Assembly: GCA_037045155.1 (NCBI GenBank)
Contig: JBAOIG010000005.1
Coordinates: forward strand, 496,001-560,000
DNA: 64,000 nt
Direction: 5' to 3'
Origin: Thermomicrobiales bacterium
GTDB lineage: Bacteria; Chloroflexota; Chloroflexia; Thermomicrobiales; CFX8
Shown: positions 19,372-26,990 of the stretch, piece by piece
How the letters are laid out: each line of letters begins with the position of its first letter
How positions within the stretch are numbered: position 1 is the first letter of the stretch
Position numbers and translations under genes: made by a program
Notes under the pieces: generated by a model
Told to the model about the DNA's origin: nothing
Seen by the model: the letters and a program-made list of their open reading frames with translations, nothing else
The model's database searches: none

Positions 19372-20697
19372 TTGTGGCGGTACAATCGCCCAGTTGCCGG
19401 CCAGCGGCCGGGCGCGAGGGATCGGAGATCCGCCACGGCTCACCCGGACGACACAGCCAAACCACCTGCAGATCCAGCTGCCGAGACGCAGCCGAAGCTC
19501 GGCGGATCGATCACCGTAGCTCTGCGTCTGTACTCCTCGTTCCGGATGATGTGGCTGGGGACGGTCGCGACGAACCTCGGCCAGTGGATGCAGAACATCG
19601 CCCTCGGCTGGTACATGCTGGTGCTGACCAACTCACCGCTGTGGGTCGGGCTGATTGGGTTCGCGGCCGGCGTTCCCTATCTGCTGATCACACTGCCGGC
19701 CGGCGCACTGATCGACCGCGCCGACGAGCGTCGCGTACTGATGGCCACCCAGTGGGCTGCGATGGGCACGGCGACGCTGCTCGCCGCATTGATCCTGAGC
19801 GGGTCCGCCGAGAGCTGGCACTTGCTGGTCGCGGCAGCGATAAACGGCGCGATTATGGCAGTCAACGGCACCGTTCGGCAGACGTTCGTGCCGTCGCTGG
19901 TCCCGCGCGAGCATCTGGCGAACGCAGTCTCGCTCAGCTCGGCTGGGGCGAACGCGATGCGGATTATCGGGCCGTCGATCGCCGGCGGGATCATCGGGTT
20001 GTTCGGCGTCGCTATCTGCTTCATCATCCAGGCGTTTGCGCTGGCCGGCGCGCTACTCGCAACGATGCGAATCGAGCCGGTTCCGAACGAGCGCGGCGGG
20101 ATCGCGCCGGGCGGAATCCTCGACGGTTTCACCGAGGTGCGCCGCAAGCCTGCTATTGGCTCACTCATGCTGTTGACCGCGATCCCGGCAACGCTGGTGT
20201 TTCCCTACATCCAGCTGATGCCTGTCTTCGCGCGCGATGTGTTCGATATCGGGGCTGCCGGGCTTGGGATACTGATGGCAGCCAGCGGCGTCGGCGCGTT
20301 GACCGGGGCGCTCGTTGCGGCGACGATGGACCGGGTCGAGCGCAAAGGGCTCGCCGTCATGATACTGGCGACGGTCTACTGCGCGGCTGTCGCTGGCTTC
20401 GCCGCCAGCCCCGGGCCGATCCTGGCGATGGTGGGGCTGTTCATGGCCGGCATCACCGGCTCGATCTTCGGGTCGCTCAGCAACGCGCTCTTACTGCTGC
20501 TCAGCAACGCGCGAGTCCGCGGGCGCGTGATGGGTGTCTACATGCTGACGAGTGGCTTCACGCCGTTTGGCGCGCTCGCCCTCGGCGCGATTGCCGAGCG
20601 GGCAGGCACGCCGAAAGCTGTGACCGGGGCGGCGCTGTTGGCGATGGTGCTGGTTGGCCTCAGCACGACTCGTATGAAAGAGCTTCGCACGACGTAG
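19372..20697 (+). CDS. major facilitator superfamily transporter
   Basis: Multispanning transporter of about 440 residues with 10-12 hydrophobic helices. The pattern SFRMMWLGTVATNLGQWMQNIALGWYM near the start and the loop DRADERRVLM after helix 2 fit the MFS_3 (enterobactin exporter/secretion effector-like) branch, suggesting export of a small molecule; the substrate cannot be inferred. The start is uncertain: the frame opens at TTG 19372, 9 bp after the arginase gene, with no good ribosome site, and a TACAAT sequence overlaps the first codons. The first 50 residues are hydrophilic and may not all be translated. Confidence 0.83.
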   Translation: MWRYNRPVAGQRPGARDRRSATAHPDDTAKPPADPAAETQPKLGGSITVALRLYSSFRMMWLGTVATNLGQWMQNIALGWYMLVLTNSPLWVGLIGFAAGVPYLLITLPAGALIDRADERRVLMATQWAAMGTATLLAALILSGSAESWHLLVAAAINGAIMAVNGTVRQTFVPSLVPREHLANAVSLSSAGANAMRIIGPSIAGGIIGLFGVAICFIIQAFALAGALLATMRIEPVPNERGGIAPGGILDGFTEVRRKPAIGSLMLLTAIPATLVFPYIQLMPVFARDVFDIGAAGLGILMAASGVGALTGALVAATMDRVERKGLAVMILATVYCAAVAGFAASPGPILAMVGLFMAGITGSIFGSLSNALLLLLSNARVRGRVMGVYMLTSGFTPFGALALGAIAERAGTPKAVTGAALLAMVLVGLSTTRMKELRTT

Positions 20698-20868
20698 CAC
20701 AATGGCGCCGGCCGCAGGGAGGAGACGCGAGCAGCAGGCGTCCTGGTCGCGCGATCGCACGGACCGTCACCTGGCGATTGTTCGTTCACGTGGAGATCGA
20801 CGAGATCACCATGACACCGGCACGAGTGCGTCGGTGATGACCATCCATGGGGAGAGGAGCACACGATA

Positions 20869-21921
20869 ATGGCGACAACACCATCGGCTGGCAAGGGGCT
20901 GGAGCGACGCGCCCCGGTGGAGCTGGGCCTTGACCCGGAACGGCTCGACGCTGCGATCGCGTTCATCAAGGAGCACGAAGCGAAGGGGGATCACCATACC
21001 CGTGTCGCGCTCGACCTGCCAGATAATGAGATCGTCGGACCGCTGAAGGACCGTGGCGGGCACAACGGCATGATCCTGCGTCATGGCGCGGTTGCCGCCG
21101 AGTGGGGCGATATCGACCGGGTGGATATGACCTACAGCATCTCGAAGAGCTACCTGTCGACCGTTGCCGGCCTTGCGTTCGATCGCGGCATGATCCCCGA
21201 TCTCGACGAGCGTGTCTCTGCCCTGGTCCCAACCGCACACTTCAGTGGCGAGCATAACGGACAGATCACCTGGCGCCATCTGCTCCAGCAAACGAGCGAG
21301 TGGACCGGCACGCTCTGGGGCAAGCGCGATATCGCGGACCGGCGCAAGGGGGTTGACCGAGCGATTCAGACGCCCGGCACGTTCTACGAATACAACGACG
21401 TGCGAGTGAACCTGCTCTCGTTCGCACTGATGCAGATCTGGCGCCGGCCGCTGCCGGAGGTTCTGGACGAGCACGTCATGGGGCCGATCGGCGCGTCGGA
21501 TACGTGGGTATGGCACGGCTACAGCACATCCTGGGAGGACATCGACGGAAAGCGCATCCACGGCGTCTCTGGCGGCGGACATTTCGGCGGCGGCGTCTGG
21601 ATCGCCACACCCGATCATGCTCGATTCGGCCAGCTCTTCCTTCAGCGCGGTCGCTGGGGTGGCCGGCAGATCCTCTCCGAGCGCTGGATCGACGAGGCAA
21701 CGACACCCAGCACGGTCGAACCGGTCTACGGCTTCATGTGGTGGCTCAATCCCGACCACCTGCAGTTCCCGAGCTTGCCCACCAACAGTTACGCTGCCCG
21801 CGGCGCCGGGAGCAACATCATCTGGGTCTCCCCCGACCACGACCTCGTCGTCGTCCTTCGCTGGATCGACGGCGAATCGACCGACGCCTGCCTGGCAAAG
21901 GTGCTGGAGGCGGTGGAGTAG
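20869..21921 (+). CDS. beta-lactamase-fold serine hydrolase
   Basis: Class C beta-lactamase/esterase-type hydrolase of 350 residues. The nucleophile motif SxxK is at residues 90-93 (SISK, in MTYSISKSYLSTVAGL). The second motif is likely within YEYNDVRVNLLSFAL, and a glycine-rich block HGVSGGGHFGGGVW may occupy the third-motif position. There is no signal peptide, so it is probably cytoplasmic and acts on an ester or amide rather than cell wall. ATG follows GAGAGGAG. A second member of the superfamily lies at 39026-40669, on the other strand and not close in sequence. Confidence 0.85.
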   Translation: MATTPSAGKGLERRAPVELGLDPERLDAAIAFIKEHEAKGDHHTRVALDLPDNEIVGPLKDRGGHNGMILRHGAVAAEWGDIDRVDMTYSISKSYLSTVAGLAFDRGMIPDLDERVSALVPTAHFSGEHNGQITWRHLLQQTSEWTGTLWGKRDIADRRKGVDRAIQTPGTFYEYNDVRVNLLSFALMQIWRRPLPEVLDEHVMGPIGASDTWVWHGYSTSWEDIDGKRIHGVSGGGHFGGGVWIATPDHARFGQLFLQRGRWGGRQILSERWIDEATTPSTVEPVYGFMWWLNPDHLQFPSLPTNSYAARGAGSNIIWVSPDHDLVVVLRWIDGESTDACLAKVLEAVE

Positions 21922-21965
21922 CGGCGGGGAGCGGGATAGACGGATGGGTGAATTCGAACGATTGG

Positions 21966-22004
21966 GTAGGGACAGGGCTCGCCCTGTCCTCGGCCCGCAG
22001 GCCG
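21966..22004 (+). repeat. REP-like palindromic element, copy 1
   Basis: A 39-base element starting gtagggacagggctcgccctg: an 8-bp stem (ggacaggg/ccctgtcc) with loop ctcg, followed by a second small palindrome (cggcccgcaggccg). An inverted, closely matching copy lies at 22138-22175. Confidence 0.65.
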
Positions 22005-22137
22005 ACATCTCCGCGCCGATGACATAGTAGTTCTCCTGCGAGTAGTCGAACCCTTCCAGGCGGGGCGATGAGCGTCGGGAGCGAGGTTCGGCCTGTTCCT
22101 GGCACACCCGAATCTCCTTGACCAGCACGCGTGTAGC
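22005..22137 (-). pseudogene. possible remnant of REP-associated (Y1) transposase N-terminus
   Basis: Read on the minus strand, this stretch between the two palindromic elements encodes RRSSPRLEGFDYSQENYYV, which resembles the start of REP-associated tyrosine transposases (typically basic residues, then RL.GYDYS...AYFVT). The catalytic HUH and tyrosine region is absent; the frame runs straight into the palindrome. Together with the flanking inverted elements it looks like an internally deleted mobile unit. The similarity is short and from memory, so confidence is limited. The rest of 21922-22249 holds no gene. Confidence 0.35.
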
Positions 22138-22175
22138 GGCCTGTGGGCCGCAGACAGCGCGAGCGCTGTCCCTAC
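22138..22175 (-). repeat. REP-like palindromic element, inverted copy 2
   Basis: The reverse complement reads gtagggacagcgctcgcgctg, matching copy 1 over about 38 bases. The stem changes gggctcgccc to gcgctcgcgc, a double change that keeps base pairing, which indicates that the folded form is selected or required for mobility. Confidence 0.65.
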
Positions 22176-22249
22176 GAAACGACCAGCAGCACATCCCTCT
22201 CGCCTCACGCGGGCGAGGCAGATCGCCGCGCCCGCGTCGTCGTGGGTCG

Positions 22250-23452
22250 TTATGCGTTATCGACCATTGCCTGGCCGGACTTGAGGACGAGAAGGATGTT
22301 GCGCAGAGCGCCGATGTCGTCCATGGCATTGCCGCGGACGGCGAGGATGTCGGCGCGCTTGCCGGGCGCTAGTGAGCCGAAATCGTCAGAGCCGATCGCC
22401 TCGGCGGCCTGGCTGGTGCCGGTGCGGATCGCCTGCGCCGAGCTTGCGCCGACGTGCTCGACTAACAGCTCGAGGTCGAGCTGGAAGTCATCGAAGCGGG
22501 TCATCGTGACGCCTGCGTCGTTGCCGGAGACGAACTTCACACCCGTGTCCCAAAGCTTCCGGAGGCTATCCACTCGCTGGTTGCGGGTTGCGGCGAACGG
22601 GTTGTCAATGCCCTCTTGCTCCATCCACTGGCGGGCGCGCTCGCCGACGCCAAAGGTCGGGCAGACGTAGATGCCCTTCTCGGCGACCTCGTCGGCGACC
22701 GGCTGCTCGTAGTGGACGCCATCGGGGACCATAAATGAGCAGTGCTCGATCGTGCGGACCTGCGCGGCGACGGCGTTGCGGATGCCCGGCGTGCCGTGGC
22801 AGTGGGCGGCGACGTAGCGGCCGAGGCGGGCCGAGTCCTCGACGATCGCCTTCATCTGCGCCTCGTCGAACTGCGCCTCGCGCGGGTTGGTGTTCGGCGT
22901 CAGCCCGCCACCGGTCGCCATGACCTTAACGAAGTCCGCGCCGGCCTTGACCTGCTCGCGGACGGCGCGGCGCGCCTCCTCGACAGTATCGACCTCGTTG
23001 CCGAAGAAGTAGCAGTGGCCACCTGTCGAGGTCAACACATTGCCGCTGGCCCAGACGTGCGGCGCGGCGATCAGGCCGTCCGCCGACGCCTGGCGGACCG
23101 AGAAGACGATCGAGTCGAGTGTGCCGCAGTCGCGGATTGTCGTCACGCCGGACATAATCGCCTGGCGGGCGTGCTCGACAGCGCGCATCATCTTCTGCTC
23201 GTACGTGTCGTAGAGCGCATCGTGCAGGCACTGGCGGCTACCCGACAGCGTCAGGTGCGTATGCATGTTCACCAGACCCGGCAGGATCGTCGCGTCGCCC
23301 AGGTCGCGCGCGCCACTGGCTGCCGAGCCGAGATCCTCGCGCCGGCCGATCGCCTTGATCTTGCCGTTCTCGATCTGGACGAACCCGTCGCGGATGAACT
23401 CGTCCCCAGTAGCGTCGAATACCGTCTTCGCCAGCAGAGTCGTAACTGCCAT
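22250..23452 (-). CDS. amidohydrolase-family metallo-enzyme
   Basis: Metal-dependent hydrolase of 400 residues. Ligand motifs in order: HTH in VNMHTHLTLSG, the lysine in ADFVKVMATGG (bridging carbamate position), His in VAAHCHGTPG and IEHCSF, and the metal Asp in VSGNDAGVTMTRF. The flanking N- and C-terminal strands form the composite beta-sandwich of the imidazolonepropionase/prolidase-like subgroup. The substrate is unknown. ATG follows GGGGAGAA. A related enzyme is encoded at 45404-46636. Confidence 0.88.
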   Translation of the reverse strand: MAVTTLLAKTVFDATGDEFIRDGFVQIENGKIKAIGRREDLGSAASGARDLGDATILPGLVNMHTHLTLSGSRQCLHDALYDTYEQKMMRAVEHARQAIMSGVTTIRDCGTLDSIVFSVRQASADGLIAAPHVWASGNVLTSTGGHCYFFGNEVDTVEEARRAVREQVKAGADFVKVMATGGGLTPNTNPREAQFDEAQMKAIVEDSARLGRYVAAHCHGTPGIRNAVAAQVRTIEHCSFMVPDGVHYEQPVADEVAEKGIYVCPTFGVGERARQWMEQEGIDNPFAATRNQRVDSLRKLWDTGVKFVSGNDAGVTMTRFDDFQLDLELLVEHVGASSAQAIRTGTSQAAEAIGSDDFGSLAPGKRADILAVRGNAMDDIGALRNILLVLKSGQAMVDNA

Positions 23453-23576
23453 GATTTCTCCCCACTCTCCGCGTCGCGCGGCGCCGTTGCGCTAATGGGC
23501 GTATCTTCGCACGATCGGCCGGCGGCTGTCACCGGCGACGGTAGCCGAAACCTGCGCACTACCGATTGAGCCAACT

Positions 23577-23605
23577 TTGCGACATGGGCAATGTCCTGTT
23601 ATGGT
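23577..23605 (+). promoter_or_regulatory. promoter of LuxR-type regulator gene
   Basis: TTGCGA (23577-23582) and TATGGT (23600-23605) at 17-bp spacing, with TG one base before the -10 (extended -10), 32 bp before the start codon. Confidence 0.45.
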
Positions 23606-23636
23606 TCAGCGAACTGACACATAAGGAGCGCCGACG

Positions 23637-24284
23637 ATGGCACAGACCCGGCTCCTGATCGTCCCTTCCGATTTCGTCGCCTGGCCAGGACTAATCGACC
23701 AGCTCAGAGCAGTCGAGACCGTCCGGGTCGTCGGAGTCACACGCTCGTGGTCGGAAGCGTTGAGGGTGGGTGAGATTAGCCGGCCCAATGTCGTCCTCGC
23801 CGCCGAGCCATGTGGTGATGAACCGGTCTTGCAGCCGCTCCGGCAGATGCGTCGGATCCTACCGAACGCGACGTTCGTGATCCTGACGACCTCCTTCGAC
23901 CCCGACCATCTGTTAATGCTCGCGGAGGTAGGGGTGTCCGGTTACCTCCGATGGGACGGTCTGACGAGTTACGACACCTTGCCGCACCTGGCGATCGCGA
24001 TGAACGGCAAGACGGTCGTGCTGCACAATGACATCGCCGAGGCCTACGTCAATGCGATGCGGACGCGCTTCTGCCTGATCGCCGAGCCGCCGACAATCTC
24101 GGAGCGAGAAGGCCGAATCCTGAGCATGATGGGGCGAGGGTACTCGGTTCCTGAGATCGCGGCGCAGATGGAGATGAGCCCACGGACCGTCGAGCGAGCC
24201 GTCGCAGGTCTCCGGGAGCGCTTTGGCGCTGGCTCTCGCGAGGAGCTCCTGATTCGCGCAACGCTGTGTGGTTATCTGCCGTGA
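23637..24284 (+). CDS. LuxR-family regulator with degenerate receiver domain
   Basis: DNA-binding protein of 215 residues arranged like a NarL-type response regulator. The N-terminal 120 residues keep the receiver outline (LLIVPSDF at the first strand, VVLAAEPC at the third, ATFVILTTSF at the fourth) but the acidic pair is reduced to SD and the phospho-accepting Asp is replaced (VVLAAEP where VILMDIR occurs in the homologue at 8769). Phosphorylation is therefore unlikely. The C-terminal helix-turn-helix is intact (ISEREGRILSMMGRGYSVPE and SPRTVERAVAGLRERF). No kinase is adjacent. It may be controlled by ligand, partner protein or abundance. ATG follows AAGGAGCG. Confidence 0.8.
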   Translation: MAQTRLLIVPSDFVAWPGLIDQLRAVETVRVVGVTRSWSEALRVGEISRPNVVLAAEPCGDEPVLQPLRQMRRILPNATFVILTTSFDPDHLLMLAEVGVSGYLRWDGLTSYDTLPHLAIAMNGKTVVLHNDIAEAYVNAMRTRFCLIAEPPTISEREGRILSMMGRGYSVPEIAAQMEMSPRTVERAVAGLRERFGAGSREELLIRATLCGYLP

Positions 24285-24302
24285 TGGCGTCTTGGCATCG
24301 AT

Positions 24303-24342
24303 CCGCCATCATGTTGGCAGTACAGTGCCATGATTTTGGCGG
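24303..24342. terminator. imperfect 40-base inverted repeat after regulator gene
   Basis: ccgcca...tggcgg outer arms and atcatg/catgat inner arms enclose a ggca/tgcc stem; a TTTT lies within the 3' side. It could terminate the regulator transcript. Confidence 0.4.
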
Positions 24343-24456
24343 AACTCCCGATGGGCGTCCATTGTCGGCTGTTCGATGATTGACATTATCAACGGTCGCA
24401 CGTCGGAGGGATAGGAGCCTGAAACGATGGCAGCCACCAAACCCCGCTAGTTAGTC

Positions 24457-25179
24457 GTGTTCGTGATCGTCATACTGTTACTCGTCGCATCCGTGTTCCC
24501 GCTCGTCGGCCAGGCGCGAGCAGATACACCAGGCATCTCGGCGGTCCGGACTATTCTCGGCCGTCTCAACGAGCTCCACGACCAAGGGGCCATCGATGCG
24601 GCGAGCGAATTCTTCGACTCGCTATCGATCGAAGAGCAAACAGCGGTTGTATCAGCGAACCAGACTGTTGAAATCGGCGCCGGACAACGCGATTCCGCGT
24701 CTCTGCTAGACAATTCATTACTGTTATCATCTGGCTGCTACGGGCCGTACACTGAATATATATACGGGAAGAATGCTCTTAGTATCGTAGTATGGATAGT
24801 GTGCGTATCATCAAATCACAGTTGTGTGACGAATGGAAGTGGATCAGTCACTCCAGGCGCATGGTGTTCCTGGACTATGGTGCAAGACAATGTCTCATGG
24901 GGGTACATCTATGGGCAGGGTCACAACGGTCTATTGTCAGGTTACATATGGCGGCCCTATGGATACACTTACTATCAAGTATTTCTCGCGAGGCATCTTC
25001 AAGGGATGTGTCGAGTGGTGGTGCCAGACATATCGACCGTGGATTGCCCAGACAGGGTGACTATTACGGCAACTACTGGCGTTTGGTGGGGGTCAAGTTC
25101 TATGCGGTACCGGGACACCTCGCGTACATCGCTGATATCGCGATCGCAACCATGTCGATTGGTCCGACCTGGAGAATAA
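24457..25179 (+). CDS. exported protein of unknown function, probably decaying
   Basis: The open frame begins at GTG 24457 with a hydrophobic run (FVIVILLLVASVFPLVGQARA) that would be a signal peptide or anchor. A better start lies 30 bases upstream in the same frame: ATG 24427 behind AGGAG, but that frame meets TAG at its eighth codon (24448). Either translation starts at the weak GTG or the gene carries a nonsense mutation. The C-terminal part is rich in Tyr, Trp, Gly, Ser and Cys; the last 25 residues lose this character and another frame reads better there, suggesting a frameshift too. Base composition drops (27 of 60 and 24 of 60 G+C in 24721-24840), unlike neighbours. No family recognised. 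Confidence 0.45.
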   Translation: MFVIVILLLVASVFPLVGQARADTPGISAVRTILGRLNELHDQGAIDAASEFFDSLSIEEQTAVVSANQTVEIGAGQRDSASLLDNSLLLSSGCYGPYTEYIYGKNALSIVVWIVCVSSNHSCVTNGSGSVTPGAWCSWTMVQDNVSWGYIYGQGHNGLLSGYIWRPYGYTYYQVFLARHLQGMCRVVVPDISTVDCPDRVTITATTGVWWGSSSMRYRDTSRTSLISRSQPCRLVRPGE

Positions 25180-25180
25180 C

Positions 25181-25393
25181 ATGCTTATTGTAGGACTCAT
25201 CGGCGACGTGCAACTGATGCGATGGCCGCTTCTGTCCTCGCTTGGTCGAAGCTCGATCAGCGGGGCGAGCGGGGGAATAGCACGTTCAGTTATTCATACT
25301 TCCTGGGCGGTCATCGTAGGAATTCTCCTGGTCGTCGGGGCGCTGTGGTTCAACAACTGCAATATCACAGTCTGGGCAGAACCTCGGAGGTGA
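25181..25393 (+). CDS. small single-span membrane protein (tentative)
   Basis: Seventy codons starting one base after the previous stop, with GGAG six bases before the ATG. The C-terminal half has one hydrophobic helix (SWAVIVGILLVVGALWF). The N-terminal residues continue the amino acid style of the preceding gene when read in this frame from further upstream, so this could be the displaced C-terminus of that gene and not a separate protein. Confidence 0.35.
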   Translation: MLIVGLIGDVQLMRWPLLSSLGRSSISGASGGIARSVIHTSWAVIVGILLVVGALWFNNCNITVWAEPRR

Positions 25394-25702
25394 ACCGTGG
25401 CATTTCGGGACCTACGCCGGAACTGTAGGTTCGTGTGCCCTAGTACAGGGTGGTAAGTTGAGCGTTCGGCCGCACCGACCACCGAGCAACGGTAGTTGTC
25501 CTTGCCCTCGTTGCTAGCTACGCTCGGCATGGCTGCGGCGCCCCGGCCTGGAACTAGCGACTGGCAGCGAATTGCCTTCGTTCGGATGTCCTCCGAAGGA
25601 TGCTTCGAGCGTGATCACCACCGAGAGGACGAGCCGTGAGGTCCAGCGAGTGACGACAAACCAGCCGGCCCAAGGGCACAACAGAGCGAGGAGGATAGTC
25701 GC
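25394..25702. other. 309-bp stretch without recognised gene
   Basis: Only small inverted repeats are visible (acctac...gtaggt at about 25394-25433; ttcgga...tccgaa near 25580-25600), neither with a T tract. No promoter match stood out. It separates the AT-richer patch from the normal-composition gene at 25703. Confidence 0.5.
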
Positions 25703-26959
25703 ATGAGGCGTTCCCGATCTCGCTGGTGGCTCTTCGCCGGGGTCATCGCGCTTGCCATGGTTGCGCTGCTGGTCATGCCAGGGCTGCTCTCGACTGGTCG
25801 TTCACAAGCGCCAACGACGCCGTCGCTACCGATCGTGACAACCTCGGCCGGTATGACCGTGAGCCTGACGAATGTCGAGCTTGCGGCGGACCGCACTGTT
25901 CTCACGTTCACGATTGTCGACGCTGATACGGGCAGTGGGCCGGCACTCGCGCAGCTCGATGCTCCTGCGCCAACGGATCTGCGCCTTGACGGCCTGAGCT
26001 GGCACAGCGCCTCACTTGGCAACCTGCGACCGATCTTCAGCAACGGGGCAGAAGCGCAGCAGATTACTGCCTGGGAGCTCAGCCTGGTGTTTGACCCGAT
26101 TACCGAGCCAGCGCGAGAGGTCAGCGCGACGATAACGGCACTTCGCTTCCGCCCGGAATCACCGGAGGAACGAGGACAGATCCTCGAAGGAGACTGGTCG
26201 TTCCGCTTCACGCCCGCTGCGCTCGGGGCGCCGGCCTCGTCGCAGCTCACCGTTGACCAACAGCACAGTGCCGATGGCATTACCTTCTTCGTCGATGCGA
26301 TTATGCTGGCGCCAACGCACGCCACCGTCACGTATCGCATCGCGTCTCAATCGGGTAGCAACTTTGAATCGACCGAAATTATGGTACAGCTCGCTGATGG
26401 CACTCAGCTCATGCCCAAACAGATTGACAACCACGACGGCGCCTTTGTGGCCACCTTCCCGCCATTCCCGGCGGGCGCGACGCTGACCATTGCGCTTGCT
26501 CCGATCCTCGTCGAAGTCTCGCAACCCCTCACGTTGACTTTCCCGATCGACGGGCGCAGCATCGCGAGCGCCGCAGAAGGAACGCAGGTCGATCTGCACA
26601 CTCCGTTAGTAGTGGCTGGTGAGCAATTCGAGGTCGCCAGCGTCACGATCCAGGAAAAGCAGTTCGTGCTGCGTATCCAGAATACTGTGCCGGATCATCG
26701 CGGAAGTCTATTGTTGCGCTACCCTGGTGAAAATGGCGTTACATTGACGGATAATCTTGGCAACCAATACGCCTTCTCAGGAGCGTCTACGAACTTCGGG
26801 AAGTCAGACCCCCTCACAAGCTGGGCAGACGGCAGCAGCTTCGCCTTCACTGGCGCGATCGCTGCCGAAGCCTCACAACTCACGCTGACGCTCGATGGCT
26901 ACGGTCAACAGGCGCGCGGTCCCTGGCAGATCCTCGTCCAGCTGCCTCCTGCGCGATAG
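25703..26959 (+). CDS. membrane-anchored extracytoplasmic protein, function unknown
   Basis: 418 residues. A basic N-terminus (MRRSRSRWW) and one hydrophobic helix (residues 9-27) anchor or export the protein; the rest is a Thr/Ser/Pro-rich beta-type region with evenly spaced hydrophobic strands, suggesting two or three immunoglobulin-like domains (for example MTVSLTNVELAADRTVLTFTI). No catalytic motif or cysteine cluster is visible. ATG follows GAGGAGGATAG. General architecture resembles DUF4179-type extracytoplasmic proteins, but I cannot assign the family. It converges on trkH. Confidence 0.7.
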   Translation: MRRSRSRWWLFAGVIALAMVALLVMPGLLSTGRSQAPTTPSLPIVTTSAGMTVSLTNVELAADRTVLTFTIVDADTGSGPALAQLDAPAPTDLRLDGLSWHSASLGNLRPIFSNGAEAQQITAWELSLVFDPITEPAREVSATITALRFRPESPEERGQILEGDWSFRFTPAALGAPASSQLTVDQQHSADGITFFVDAIMLAPTHATVTYRIASQSGSNFESTEIMVQLADGTQLMPKQIDNHDGAFVATFPPFPAGATLTIALAPILVEVSQPLTLTFPIDGRSIASAAEGTQVDLHTPLVVAGEQFEVASVTIQEKQFVLRIQNTVPDHRGSLLLRYPGENGVTLTDNLGNQYAFSGASTNFGKSDPLTSWADGSSFAFTGAIAAEASQLTLTLDGYGQQARGPWQILVQLPPAR

Positions 26960-26990
26960 TGGCTGTTCACCATCTGATCCGTCGCCGCGC

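Noticed and set aside
24380..24385. Perfect TTGACA upstream of the decaying exported-protein gene
   Set aside because: No -10-like hexamer at 15-19 bp.
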